A stretch of DNA of 64,000 nt from Methylotenera sp. (GTDB taxonomy: Bacteria; Pseudomonadota; Gammaproteobacteria; Burkholderiales; Methylophilaceae): assembly GCA_009693255.1 (NCBI GenBank), contig SHXQ01000004.1:1-64000 (forward strand), given 5' to 3'. Shown here piece by piece: positions 47,783 through 57,274 of this stretch. The position numbers and the translations under genes were made by a program. Every line of letters starts with the position of its first letter. Within the stretch, counting starts at the first letter, position 1. The notes beneath the pieces are model-generated. The model ran no database searches and had not been told where the DNA came from. It was given only the letters and a program-made list of their open reading frames with translations.

Positions 47783-50596
47783 ATGACTGAAGAAAATAGC
47801 CCGTATAAATTAAACCTGCCTGAAACTACTTTCCCTATGCGGGGTGATTTAGCTAAGCGTGAGCCTGCATGGCTAAAGGAATGGACGGACAAGAAGCTCT
47901 ATGAGCGCATTCGTCAATCGCGCAAAGGTAAAACAAAATTTATTCTGCACGATGGCCCACCGTATGCCAATGGTGACATTCATATTGGCCATGCTGTGAA
48001 TAAAATTCTTAAAGACATTATTGTGAAATCTAAAACCATGAGTGGCTTTGATGCCCCTTATGTACCAGGTTGGGATTGTCATGGCTTGCCCATTGAGTTG
48101 GTGGTAGAAAAAAATCACGGTAAAAACATTGATCCCGCTAAATTTCGCGAGCTTTGTCGTAAGTACGCCGCTGAACAAGTTGAGCGTCAAAAGAAAGACT
48201 TTATCCGTCTAGGTGTGTTGGGCGATTGGCATAACTCATATCTAACGATGGATTTTAAAACTGAAGCTGACATCATGCGTGCGCTTGGTGAGATTTATAA
48301 AAATGGCTATTTGTACCAAGGCAGTAAACCTGTGCATTGGTGCGTAGATTGCGCTTCAGCCTTGGCTGAGGCTGAAGTTGAGTATGAAGATGTCAACTCA
48401 CCTGCGATAGATGTCGGGTTTAAGGCGCTCGATAACGCGGCCTTAAGTCAAGCATTTGGCACGCAAGTGACAGACGACGCATTTGCCGTGATTTGGACGA
48501 CGACCCCATGGACTTTGCCGGCTAACCAAGCCGTTTCGGTCAATGCTAATCTCACTTATGATTTAATTAAAACGAGTCGCGGTGTGTTGATTTTGGCGCA
48601 TGATTTAGTGAAAGCCACCTTGGATCGGTATGGTGAAGTGGATACGGTACTACTGGGTAGTTGCCAAGGTTCAGACTTAGAAGTACTAGTTTTGCAACAT
48701 CCATTCGACAATCGCCAAGTGCCTATGATTTGTGGTGACCACGTCACTACCGAGGCCGGTACTGGTTTGGTGCACACCGCTGCTGCGCATGGTAACGACG
48801 ACTGGTTGGTGATGCGCGCTAATTTCCCTAATGAAAAGCCGCGTGTGTTAATGGGTGGTGATGGTAAGTTTTTTAATAGTGAGTTGGTTGAGTTTGCGGC
48901 GATACGCGGCCTAACAAGGCAGGAGGCGAATAAACTTATCCTGGCGGCGATGCAAGAAAGTGGACACTTGCTAGCAAGTGCGCGGATGAATCACAGCTTT
49001 CCACATTGCTGGCGGCATAAAACGCCACTCATGCAACTAGCGACCCATCAATGGTTTATTGGCATGTATGCGCAAGACGCCGCTGGCATTAGTCTGCGTG
49101 ATTACGCTAATAAAGCGGTGGATGCCACTGCATTTTTCCCCTCTTGGGGGAGGGCGCGCTTAGAGGCGATGATTAAAAATCGTCCTGATTGGTGTGTGTC
49201 ACGCCAACGTAATTGGGGCGTACCTATGCCATTCTTTGTGCATAAAGAGAGCGGTGAACCGCACCCGAAAACTGCAGACTTGCTTGAAAAGGCAGCGCTG
49301 CTAGTCGAGGCGCGTGGCGTAGAAGCCTGGTTTAGCTTGGATGGCGCAGCCTTTTTAGCCGAGCATGCGGCAACAAACGCGGCGGATTATAAGAAAGTCA
49401 CGTATACATTAGATGTATGGTTTGATTCTGGCGCTACGCATGCGTCTGTTTTGAAGCGTCGTCCTGAATTACAGTTCCCAGCGGATTTGTATCTTGAGGG
49501 CTCAGACCAACATCGCGGCTGGTTCCAATCAAGCTTACTCACCGGTTGTGCAATTGATGGTCGTGCGCCTTATGAAGCTTTGCTCACGCATGGCTTTGTG
49601 GTCGATGGCGCTGGCCACAAAATGAGTAAATCTAAAGGTAATGTTGTGGCACCGCAAAAGGTGATGGATACTTATGGCGCAGATATTTTGCGCTTATGGA
49701 CCGCCTCGACGGATTACTCTGGCGAACTAACGATTTCAGATGAGATTTTAAAGCGCGTGGCAGAAAGTTATCGCCGTATTCGCAACACCATGAAATTCTT
49801 ATTGGCTAATATCGCCGATTTTGATACCAATACAGATATGTTGCCCGTGAATGAGTGGTTGGAAATTGACCAATATGCTTTGTATCTAACGCATCAACTG
49901 CAAACAGAAATTTTGGCAGATTACGATAACTATGAATTTCATTTGGCGGTACAAAAATTTGTCAGCTTTTGCTCAGAAAATTTAGGTGGATTCTATTTAG
50001 ATATTTTAAAAGACCGCCTTTACACTACCGGTGAATCCTCACATGCACGACGCGCGGCACAAAGCGCATTGCATCACATTACGCAGACCATGATGCGCTT
50101 GATGGCGCCGATTCTTAGCTTTACGGCGAACGAGATTTGGCAAACGCTAGCCATCGATGCGGATAAAACAGTATTTGAAGATGTTTGGTATGCATTGCCA
50201 GAGCACGGCTTAACTGCGGAGCGCCTAAGTGCATGGGGCTTAATTGTCACAGCGCGCGGGCAGGCGGCAAAAGAAATTGAGCTGTTGCGCGCCGTAGGCT
50301 TGGTAGGCTCATCGCTACAAGCAGAGTTAGATTTTTATACCACAGATGCAAGCTATGAAGCGCTCAATAGTCTAGGCGATGATTTACGGTTTGTGATGAT
50401 TACTTCAAGTGCTCGGGTATATCGGATGCCTGGTGACACAGCGCAAAAAATTCTAGTGACGCCAAGTAGCTATATTAAATGTGACCGCTGCTGGCATTAT
50501 CGTGCAGACACTGGCCGAGATCCTGCGCATCCGCAACTATGTGGGCGCTGTGTGAATAACTTATTTGGTGCTGGAGAGGCGCGTAGTCATGCGTAA
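47783..50596 (+). CDS. ileS: Isoleucyl-tRNA synthetase
   Basis: A 937-residue class I synthetase with HIGH (67-70), a complete CP1 editing domain ([29 protein letters not shown]), [10 protein letters not shown] near 613 and a C-terminal zinc finger (CDRCWHY and CGRCVNN). Bacterial type. lspA overlaps its last 8 bases. Confidence 0.97.
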   Translation: MTEENSPYKLNLPETTFPMRGDLAKREPAWLKEWTDKKLYERIRQSRKGKTKFILHDGPPYANGDIHIGHAVNKILKDIIVKSKTMSGFDAPYVPGWDCHGLPIELVVEKNHGKNIDPAKFRELCRKYAAEQVERQKKDFIRLGVLGDWHNSYLTMDFKTEADIMRALGEIYKNGYLYQGSKPVHWCVDCASALAEAEVEYEDVNSPAIDVGFKALDNAALSQAFGTQVTDDAFAVIWTTTPWTLPANQAVSVNANLTYDLIKTSRGVLILAHDLVKATLDRYGEVDTVLLGSCQGSDLEVLVLQHPFDNRQVPMICGDHVTTEAGTGLVHTAAAHGNDDWLVMRANFPNEKPRVLMGGDGKFFNSELVEFAAIRGLTRQEANKLILAAMQESGHLLASARMNHSFPHCWRHKTPLMQLATHQWFIGMYAQDAAGISLRDYANKAVDATAFFPSWGRARLEAMIKNRPDWCVSRQRNWGVPMPFFVHKESGEPHPKTADLLEKAALLVEARGVEAWFSLDGAAFLAEHAATNAADYKKVTYTLDVWFDSGATHASVLKRRPELQFPADLYLEGSDQHRGWFQSSLLTGCAIDGRAPYEALLTHGFVVDGAGHKMSKSKGNVVAPQKVMDTYGADILRLWTASTDYSGELTISDEILKRVAESYRRIRNTMKFLLANIADFDTNTDMLPVNEWLEIDQYALYLTHQLQTEILADYDNYEFHLAVQKFVSFCSENLGGFYLDILKDRLYTTGESSHARRAAQSALHHITQTMMRLMAPILSFTANEIWQTLAIDADKTVFEDVWYALPEHGLTAERLSAWGLIVTARGQAAKEIELLRAVGLVGSSLQAELDFYTTDASYEALNSLGDDLRFVMITSSARVYRMPGDTAQKILVTPSSYIKCDRCWHYRADTGRDPAHPQLCGRCVNNLFGAGEARSHA

Positions 50597-51044
50597 ATGG
50601 CTAGCCATTAGTGCGCTTGTGATCGTAATCGACCTCTATACCAAGCACTTAATACAAGACGTTTTTGTTTATGGTGACATCCGCACTATCAACCGCTTTT
50701 TTGATCTGGTACGTTATCACAACGAAGGCGCCGCTTTTAGCTTGTTAGCCCATGCCGGCGGTTGGCAGAAATGGTTTTTTAGTACCATCTCAATCGTGGC
50801 GATTGTGGTGATCACTTACCTTATTCGAAAATATCATACGGAGAAACTTTTCTGCTTAGGTTTGGCTCTAGTGTTAGGTGGCGCAGTCGGCAATCTGTAT
50901 GATCGTTTCACCTTAGGCTATGTGGTAGATTTTTTAAACTTTCACTATCAAAGTTACTATTGGCCAGCGTTTAATGTGGCGGATAGTGCAATTTGTGTTG
51001 GGGTCGGCTTGTTGCTACTGGATAGTTTTAAAAAACCAAAGTAG
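50589..51044 (+). CDS. lspA: Lipoprotein signal peptidase II
   Basis: 151 residues from ATG 50589, which overlaps the ileS stop; the frame is open a little upstream. Four membrane helices and the motifs [31 protein letters not shown] and FNVADSAI carry the two catalytic Asp residues. It cleaves prolipoproteins, such as the SlyB-like one here. Confidence 0.95.
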   Translation: MRKWLAISALVIVIDLYTKHLIQDVFVYGDIRTINRFFDLVRYHNEGAAFSLLAHAGGWQKWFFSTISIVAIVVITYLIRKYHTEKLFCLGLALVLGGAVGNLYDRFTLGYVVDFLNFHYQSYYWPAFNVADSAICVGVGLLLLDSFKKPK

Positions 51045-51077
51045 TTAGTAGCCCTCTGACAAGATCGGGAATCAAGT

Positions 51078-51716
51078 ATGCCAGATTGGAAAAAGCTCAT
51101 AGAAGGAAAAATTGCCCTCGCTAAACGAGGCGCACCGCCTAGTCGCGCCAAAGCCAATAACCGTATTCCTGCGGGGCAAACACAAGTTAAAAATTTCCCG
51201 GTGCTTGATATGGGAATCAAACCGAATATCACTCAAACTGAATGGTCGTTACGGGTATTTGGCTTGGTAGAAAAAGAGCTCAATATCGACTGGGCTACTT
51301 TTCAAGCACTGCCACAAGTCATCAATACCTCAGACTTTCACTGCGTGACACGGTGGAGTCAATTAGACATGGATTGGCAAGGCGTCCGTGCGCAAACTAT
51401 TTTGGCGCTAGCCACACCGTTAGATTCAGCTAAATTTGTTACCTTACATAGTTACGATGGCTACACCACCAATATTGCGCTAGAAGCTTTGCTGGATGAT
51501 GACGTGATAGTTGCGCATTCAGTGTTAGGGGCACCACTCACACGTGAACATGGTGGCCCGGTGCGCATGGTCGTGCCTAAACGCTATGCTTGGAAAAGTG
51601 CAAAGTGGCTAAAAGGTATTGAGCTGCATGCGGAAGATAAACCTGGCTTTTGGGAAGTACGTGGTTATCATAACGATGCCGACCCTTGGCTAGAGCAGCG
51701 CTTTTCGGATGAATAG
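51078..51716 (+). CDS. Sulfite-oxidase-fold molybdopterin enzyme (YuiH-like)
   Basis: A 212-residue single-domain protein of the oxidoreductase molybdopterin-binding family. The molybdenum ligand is probably Cys89 in TSDFHCVTRWS; LDMDWQGV, LHSYDGYTTN and GGPVRMVVPKRYAWKSAKWL are family blocks. No signal peptide, heme or dimerisation domain is seen, so it is a compact cytoplasmic relative of sulfite oxidase/MsrP. The substrate is unknown. 33 bases after lspA, possibly in the same transcript. Proximity to the sulfide:quinone reductase cluster is suggestive only. Confidence 0.8.
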   Translation: MPDWKKLIEGKIALAKRGAPPSRAKANNRIPAGQTQVKNFPVLDMGIKPNITQTEWSLRVFGLVEKELNIDWATFQALPQVINTSDFHCVTRWSQLDMDWQGVRAQTILALATPLDSAKFVTLHSYDGYTTNIALEALLDDDVIVAHSVLGAPLTREHGGPVRMVVPKRYAWKSAKWLKGIELHAEDKPGFWEVRGYHNDADPWLEQRFSDE

Positions 51717-51802
51717 TCATTGATGACGTTGCCCTTTCATTCAGCGCAATCTTTTCTGGGCGGATTGCCCGTGGCTAATTGCCCGCTAGCCATCCAATAG
51801 CA

Positions 51803-52220
51803 TTAGATTTTTTTAAGTAAAGTTTCAAACACTTCAATCGGCACGGGTTTACTAAACAAATATCCTTGGTAATGCGTACAGTCACACGCTAACAGGTGTT
51901 GTCGTTGCTCCGCCGTTTCTACCCCTCAGCAATCACAGTGAGGCCCAAGCTACGCGCCATGTTAATGATGGCATGGATAATCACTTTGTCGCTACTATCC
52001 GTCACAATGTCACGCACAAATAACTAGTCTACCTTCAATTCATTTAAGGGCAACTTCTTGAGGTAGTGCAAAGAGGAATAGCCGGTACCAAAGTCATCTA
52101 ATAAAAAGAGAACCCCTATTTTACTGAGCGCATCCATTTTAATAATGATGTCGTCGACATTATTTAGCAACATACTTTCGGTCAGCTCTAGCTTGAGTCG
52201 CGGTTTTAAGGTTATTAAAA
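51803..52220 (-). pseudogene. Decayed EAL-domain (c-di-GMP phosphodiesterase) gene
   Basis: Read on the minus strand it codes the C-terminal two-thirds of an EAL domain: LKLELTESMLLNN, VLFLLDDFGTGYSSL, HYLKKLPLNELKVD, VIIHAIINMARSLGLTVIAEG, then VETAEQRQ...GYLFSKP and the natural stop at 51805-51803. An in-frame TAG replaces the Gln/Arg codon after KVD (near 52026), and one missing base in a G-run (near 51928) breaks the frame between VIAEG and VETAEQ. The N-terminal part with the EAL motif is gone. This fills most of the gap between 51717 and 52281. Confidence 0.88.
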
Positions 52221-52281
52221 CGTATTGAATTATTCAAGTGATTATTACTTAGTGGTAAAAAAGTAAATCACAGTGAGTAGC

Positions 52282-52620
52282 TTATTCTTCTGCAGTAAAT
52301 AGCTTGCCAATACTTGCTTGCTCAGTCATGCGCGTGCCTATCTTCCCGCACACTAATTCACAAAGTTCGTACACGCTCGGATCGGCAATGCTGTAAAACA
52401 CGCAGTTGCCACGTGGTTCACGTTTAACTAGGCCATATTGATCAAGCAAAGAGAGGTGTTTAGAAATATTGGCTTGCGTGCCGCCTGATAATGCTGTCAG
52501 TTGGCTGACATTTTTTTCACCATCTTGCAGTGCATTCAGCACTTTTAGTCGCGTAGGTTCAGCCAGTGCCTTAAAGTATTTAGCTATATGCTGTAGTACT
52601 TTATCATCAAGTTTACTCAT
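52282..52620 (-). CDS. ArsR-family repressor
   Basis: A 112-residue winged helix regulator: ALAEPTRLKVLNALQDGEKNVSQL, recognition helix region GTQANISKHLSLLDQYGLV, beta-wing EPRGNCVFYSI. It lacks the ELCVCDL metal site of ArsR/CadC. Its three cysteines, Cys73 in the wing and Cys87/Cys91 in the last helix, could sense thiols, persulfide or metals. Divergent from an RND pump-SQR gene set; a 10-base perfect inverted repeat in the shared 112-base region is the likely operator. Unlike SqrR/BigR, no Cys lies near residue 41. Confidence 0.87.
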   Translation of the reverse strand: MSKLDDKVLQHIAKYFKALAEPTRLKVLNALQDGEKNVSQLTALSGGTQANISKHLSLLDQYGLVKREPRGNCVFYSIADPSVYELCELVCGKIGTRMTEQASIGKLFTAEE

Positions 52621-52671
52621 ATCTTAATACCTGTTATGGTCTAGTTAAATTAATTATACACTAGATATGTA

Positions 52672-52700
52672 TTGACTATATAACAGTATGGTTATATAGT
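52672..52700 (+). promoter_or_regulatory. Promoter and ArsR-type operator of the RND-SQR cluster
   Basis: TTGACT (52672-52677), 17 bases, TATAGT (52695-52700). The perfect inverted repeat actatataac-agtatg-gttatatagt (52675-52700) spans from within the -35 to the end of the -10, so a bound repressor would exclude RNA polymerase. The arsR gene itself probably uses TATAAT at 52658-52653 on the minus strand. Confidence 0.75.
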
Positions 52701-52732
52701 TAGTTGTTGGTAGGTGTAAAGTTGGCTTTGGC

Positions 52733-53815
52733 GTGGTGGTGAGGAAAATAGGATTGACTAAACAATATCAGTGGTTATTTGTTTCGATGCTGCGCTGTAC
52801 TGGCGTTGCCTTTTTAAGCTTGGCGTTATCAGCGCCAGCGACTGCGGCTAGCTTAGCTACAACAATGGTTAAGCAATTAAACAGTGCACCTACCTTTACC
52901 GCAGAAGGTGTTGTTGAGGCGATTAGAGGTAGTGTGATTGCGCCACAGGTGCCTGGCAGCATTACTGCCTTAGCCGTTAAAGTGGGCGATCATGTTAAAG
53001 CGGGTCAATTACTAGCACGGATTGATACGCGTATGGCAACGCAGCAAGCCATAACCAACCAAGCACAAGTCATGGCAGCGCAAGCGCAGCTAAGTGCGGC
53101 CCGCAAAGAGTATGAGCGCAAGAATAGGCTTTATGAAAAGCAATACATTAGCCAAGCAGCGCTGGAACGCGCTGAATCAGATTACAAAACAGCGGAAGCA
53201 CAAACTAAAGCGCAACTTGCGCAAACTGGGTTGTCTGACGTGCAGACAGGCTTACATACCATCAATGCGCCTTATGCAGGTGTCATTGCCGAAGTGATGA
53301 CCGAAGTGGGCGGCATGGCCATGCCAGGTCAGCCGTTGCTAGCCATCTATGATCCCAGTGAATTTCGCGTTACGGTGAATGTGCCACAAAGCCAATTAGC
53401 CAACTTAAAGGCAGGCGCTAGTGTAGAAGTGCAGATTCCTGCTGCCGCAGAAGCGTGTAGAAAATTAAGCAGTACGCATATGACGATACTGCCAATGGTG
53501 GACCCGGTGAGTAATATGGTGCAGGTACGCCTTACTTTGCCGCAGCGCTTAACTAGCCTTAGCCCTGGCATGTTCGCCCGCGCTATGTTGCCAGTTGAAG
53601 CTGTAAAAGGTGCAGGACAGATTCTTGTGCCCGCCAAATCGGTCATTAGACGTAGTGAATTAGTGGCGATCTATGTGGTTGATCAACAAGGCCGTCCGCA
53701 GTTAAGGCAAGTTCGGCTAGGTCGTCAGCAAGGCGAAAATGTTGAAGTTTTTGCCGGCTTGAACGTGGGCGAGTTAGTCGCACTAGACCCAATCGCCGCA
53801 GCGAATTTTAAGTAA
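52733..53815 (+). CDS. RND efflux periplasmic adaptor (membrane fusion protein)
   Basis: About 360 residues with an N-terminal signal (cleavage near APATAA), lipoyl halves (VVEAIRGSVIAPQVPGSI, VKVGDHVKAGQLLARID, and HTINAPYAGVIAEV), a helical hairpin (about 100-155, Ala/Gln/Lys-rich) and a beta-barrel/proximal region (ILPMVDPVSNMVQVRLTLP). The start is uncertain: GTG 52733 or a TTG at 52754 with a GAGGA site. First gene of the pump operon. Confidence 0.88.
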   Translation: MVVRKIGLTKQYQWLFVSMLRCTGVAFLSLALSAPATAASLATTMVKQLNSAPTFTAEGVVEAIRGSVIAPQVPGSITALAVKVGDHVKAGQLLARIDTRMATQQAITNQAQVMAAQAQLSAARKEYERKNRLYEKQYISQAALERAESDYKTAEAQTKAQLAQTGLSDVQTGLHTINAPYAGVIAEVMTEVGGMAMPGQPLLAIYDPSEFRVTVNVPQSQLANLKAGASVEVQIPAAAEACRKLSSTHMTILPMVDPVSNMVQVRLTLPQRLTSLSPGMFARAMLPVEAVKGAGQILVPAKSVIRRSELVAIYVVDQQGRPQLRQVRLGRQQGENVEVFAGLNVGELVALDPIAAANFK

Positions 53816-53825
53816 GGTCATTTTC

Positions 53826-56800
53826 GTGACTACGCTAAATCAAGAAAAAATAAATAATCAGGCGCTAGCGCCACGGTCATTGGGGGTGTCTGGACGTATC
53901 GCTCGGTATTTTCAATCGGCGCAAATTACGCCATTGATTGCCTTGGTGGCATTGTTGTTAGGCCTATTTGCGGTGCTGGTCACCCCGCGTGAAGAAGAGC
54001 CGCAAATCAACGTGACCATGGCCAATGTGCTGATTCCATTCCCTGGCGCATCGGCAAAAAATGTAGAACAAATGGTGGTTGTGCCGGCAGAGCAAGCGTT
54101 GTCACAAATTGCCGATATCGAACATGTGACTTCGGTTTCACGCCCTGGCATGGCGGTGATTACCGTGCAGTTTCAAGTGGGTGTGCCGCGTACTGAAGCC
54201 TTGGTGCGCTTATACAATATCATTCAATCTAATCAAGACTGGTTACCCAAAAATCTTGGCGTAGGGGATCCTATTATTAAGCCTAAGGGCATAGACGATG
54301 TGCCTATTTTAACCGCCACTTTATACACCAAAAATAGTCAGCAAGGGGCTTATGAGCTTGAGCGCGTAGCCCATGCCTTAGAGGCTGAAATCAAGCATGT
54401 AAAAGGGACTCGCGAGGTTGTGACGCTAGGTGGACCAGGTCGTGCGGTAAATATTGATATTGATCCAGCGCGAATGGCCGCAGCGAATATCACGATTACG
54501 GATATGCGCCGCGCCCTGCAATCGGCAAATCTGGGTGCGCCACTGGGTGAAGTGACGAATGCTAATCAATCTATTGCGGTCGAAATAGGTCAGTATTTTT
54601 CCGACGCTAAAGATATCGCCGCATTAGTGGTTGGGTTACATCAAGGCCAACCGGTTTATCTTGGTGAAGTGGCGAGCATTAATGATGGACCGCCACCTGC
54701 AGAGCGCTATGTTTGGTTTAGCGAAGCTGGTAATAGCAGCGCTGAATATCCGGCCGTAACCTTAAGCGTTACCAAAAAGCCCGGCCAAAATGCAGTAGCC
54801 GTGGCTGATGCGGTGATTAAGCAAATTGATGGCTTAAAAAATGTACTGATTCCCGCCGGTGTTGAAGTCAATATCACTAGAAATTATGGTGAGACTGCGA
54901 ATGAAAAAGCCAAAAAACTCATCCAAAAGTTAATTTTTGCTACCTCAGCGGTGGTTCTGTTGGTGTTTGTCGCATTGGGTCGTCGTGAGGCAGCAATTGT
55001 AGGAACGGCAGTGGTATTGACCTTAACTGCCACATTATTTGCTTCGTGGGCTTGGGGATTCACCCTCAATCGCGTGTCCTTATTCGCTTTAATTTTCTCT
55101 ATAGGCATTTTGGTAGATGACGCCATTGTGGTGGTTGAAAATATTCATCGGCATATGAAATTAACACCAACAGCGAGCCTGACGGAAATTATTCCATTGG
55201 CGGTAGATGAAGTGGGTGGACCCACCATTTTAGCGACCTTGGCGGTCATTGCGGCATTGTTGCCTATGGCTTTTGTCAGCGGCTTGATGGGGCCGTATAT
55301 GAGCCCGATCCCGATTAACGCCAGCATGGGCATGTTGATTTCTCTGGCGGTGGCATTCATGATCACGCCCTGGTTATCTGGTCTTTGGCTACGCCATGCA
55401 TCGCATGAAGATGCGCTTAGCGCAAAAATAGCGCCACTATTTACACGGCTATTTAGCCCATTTTTGCATGAAACACAGGGCAAAAAGAATAGGCGTAAAT
55501 TAGGCTTGGCGATAGTCGGGCTGATTGTTATTTCGCTAGCACTGCCAGTGACCAAGTTGGTGGTGATGAAAATGCTACCCTTCGATAATAAATCTGAATT
55601 TCAGGTCATCGTGGATATGCCGGCCGGCACGCCTCTAGAAACCACTGCCAGCGTCTTGCATGCCATGACCGCTTATTTATCTAGCGTAGCTGAGGTGAAA
55701 AATTATCAGGCTTACGTGGGCCTTGCCGCGCCGATTAATTTTAATGGCTTGGTGCGTCAATACTATCTTAGAAGTGGCGATGAGGTTGGCGACATACAGG
55801 TGAATTTGGTCGATAAACACCATCGTAGCGAACAGAGTCATGCCATTGCTGGTCGTGTGAGACCGGCATTACAAAAGATTGCGCTAACCATGGGCGCTAA
55901 AGTTAAAGTGGTTGAAGTGCCGCCTGGCCCACCGGTCATTTCACCGATAGTGGCTGAAATTTACGGCCCAGACGATGCGAGTAGATTAAAACTGGCAGGG
56001 CAGGTGCGCCAAGTGTTCAATCATAGCACTAGCATTGTAGATACCGATGATAGCGGCATCGCCGATGCGAGAAAAATTGAGTTGGTGGTTGATAAGAAAA
56101 AAGCTGCATTACTCGGCGTTTCACAAGCGACCATTGTGAGTACTTTACGTACCGGTTTGGCGGGCGAAGACGTGACTTATCTGCATGATGCTAGCAAATA
56201 CCCGGCGGGTACCCGCTTACGTCTGCCAGTATCGGCCCAAGGCGATCTTGATGCCTTGCTCAAGCTATCTGTGGCTAGCGCAACCGGAAAATTAGTACCA
56301 ATACGTGAATTAGTCGCGATAGCAGACACTTTGCGTGAACAGCCGATTTTTCATAAAGATCTACTACCGGTGAATTATGTGGTGGGCGATATGGCCGGAA
56401 AACTGGATAGCCCGCTTTATGGGATGTTCAGCATGCGTGATGCAGTGAGTAAAATTCAAGTGCCTGGCGGTAGTCAATTGGGTGAGTATTTCATTAGTCA
56501 GCCCGAAGACAACCAACGTGGCTATGCCATCAAATGGGATGGTGAGTGGCAAGTGACTTATGAAACCTTTCGCGACATGGGCGCCGCTTATGCCATCGGC
56601 TTGATATTGATCTATCTATTGGTGGTTGCACAATTTGGTTCATATTTGACACCGCTTATTATTATGGCGCCTATCCCGCTGACTATTATTGGCGTCATGC
56701 CAGGACACGCCTTGCTGGGTTCGCAATTCACCGCGACATCGATGATCGGTATGATTGCCTTGGCTGGAATTATTGTCAGAAATTCTATTTTATTAGTCGA

Positions 56801-57050
56801 CTTTATTAACTTAGAAGCCGCTGCAGGCAAGCCATTTAAAGAGGCGGTGGTGAACTCTGCCATCATTCGTGCACAACCTATTGTACTCACGGCTTTATCA
56901 GCCATGCTGGGAGCTTTTTTTATTCTGGATGACCCCATTTTTAACGGCTTAGCCATTTCCTTGATATTTGGTATTTTGGTGTCAACACTGCTGACCTTAA
57001 TCGTGATTCCCTTGCTTTACTTTGTCGCTTATCAACATAAATTTAATTAG
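53826..57050 (+). CDS. RND-family efflux pump permease
   Basis: A 1074-residue inner-membrane proton-driven exporter with the two-fold RND layout: helix 1 near 35-50, a large periplasmic loop, helices 2-6 with the TM4 proton relay in GILVDDAIVVVENIHRH, a second loop and helices 8-12. No Met-rich CusA-type metal relay is evident, so the substrate is not obviously copper. It starts at GTG 53826. Gene order with adaptor, DUF2892 and TolC gives a complete tripartite pump under ArsR control. Confidence 0.9.
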   Translation: MTTLNQEKINNQALAPRSLGVSGRIARYFQSAQITPLIALVALLLGLFAVLVTPREEEPQINVTMANVLIPFPGASAKNVEQMVVVPAEQALSQIADIEHVTSVSRPGMAVITVQFQVGVPRTEALVRLYNIIQSNQDWLPKNLGVGDPIIKPKGIDDVPILTATLYTKNSQQGAYELERVAHALEAEIKHVKGTREVVTLGGPGRAVNIDIDPARMAAANITITDMRRALQSANLGAPLGEVTNANQSIAVEIGQYFSDAKDIAALVVGLHQGQPVYLGEVASINDGPPPAERYVWFSEAGNSSAEYPAVTLSVTKKPGQNAVAVADAVIKQIDGLKNVLIPAGVEVNITRNYGETANEKAKKLIQKLIFATSAVVLLVFVALGRREAAIVGTAVVLTLTATLFASWAWGFTLNRVSLFALIFSIGILVDDAIVVVENIHRHMKLTPTASLTEIIPLAVDEVGGPTILATLAVIAALLPMAFVSGLMGPYMSPIPINASMGMLISLAVAFMITPWLSGLWLRHASHEDALSAKIAPLFTRLFSPFLHETQGKKNRRKLGLAIVGLIVISLALPVTKLVVMKMLPFDNKSEFQVIVDMPAGTPLETTASVLHAMTAYLSSVAEVKNYQAYVGLAAPINFNGLVRQYYLRSGDEVGDIQVNLVDKHHRSEQSHAIAGRVRPALQKIALTMGAKVKVVEVPPGPPVISPIVAEIYGPDDASRLKLAGQVRQVFNHSTSIVDTDDSGIADARKIELVVDKKKAALLGVSQATIVSTLRTGLAGEDVTYLHDASKYPAGTRLRLPVSAQGDLDALLKLSVASATGKLVPIRELVAIADTLREQPIFHKDLLPVNYVVGDMAGKLDSPLYGMFSMRDAVSKIQVPGGSQLGEYFISQPEDNQRGYAIKWDGEWQVTYETFRDMGAAYAIGLILIYLLVVAQFGSYLTPLIIMAPIPLTIIGVMPGHALLGSQFTATSMIGMIALAGIIVRNSILLVDFINLEAAAGKPFKEAVVNSAIIRAQPIVLTALSAMLGAFFILDDPIFNGLAISLIFGILVSTLLTLIVIPLLYFVAYQHKFN

Positions 57051-57062
57051 GAGAGTTTTAAA

Positions 57063-57272
57063 ATGACTTCATGGAAATTAGTCCGTATCCTCGCCGGTTT
57101 GTTAATTCTGCTGTCGCTAGCGTTAGGCGTGGCTGAAAACCCACTTTTTGTAAGCAAATATTGGCTGTATTTTACCGCTTTTATTGGGCTTAATTTGCTG
57201 CAAAGTGGCTTGACCAATTGGTGTTTGATGGAAAGCATCTTACGTAAATTAGGCGTTCGCGCAGGTTGCTAA
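57063..57272 (+). CDS. DUF2892 (YgaP-like) small membrane protein
   Basis: 69 residues with two helices (about 10-24, 31-50) and a C-terminal Cys (VRAGC). The family includes the membrane part of the sulfurtransferase YgaP and often accompanies rhodaneses and sulfide oxidation genes; NPLFVSKYWLYFTAFIGLNLLQSGLTNWCLM is the conserved core. 12 bases after the permease with a GGAGAG site. Confidence 0.85.
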   Translation: MTSWKLVRILAGLLILLSLALGVAENPLFVSKYWLYFTAFIGLNLLQSGLTNWCLMESILRKLGVRAGC

Positions 57273-57274
57273 CG

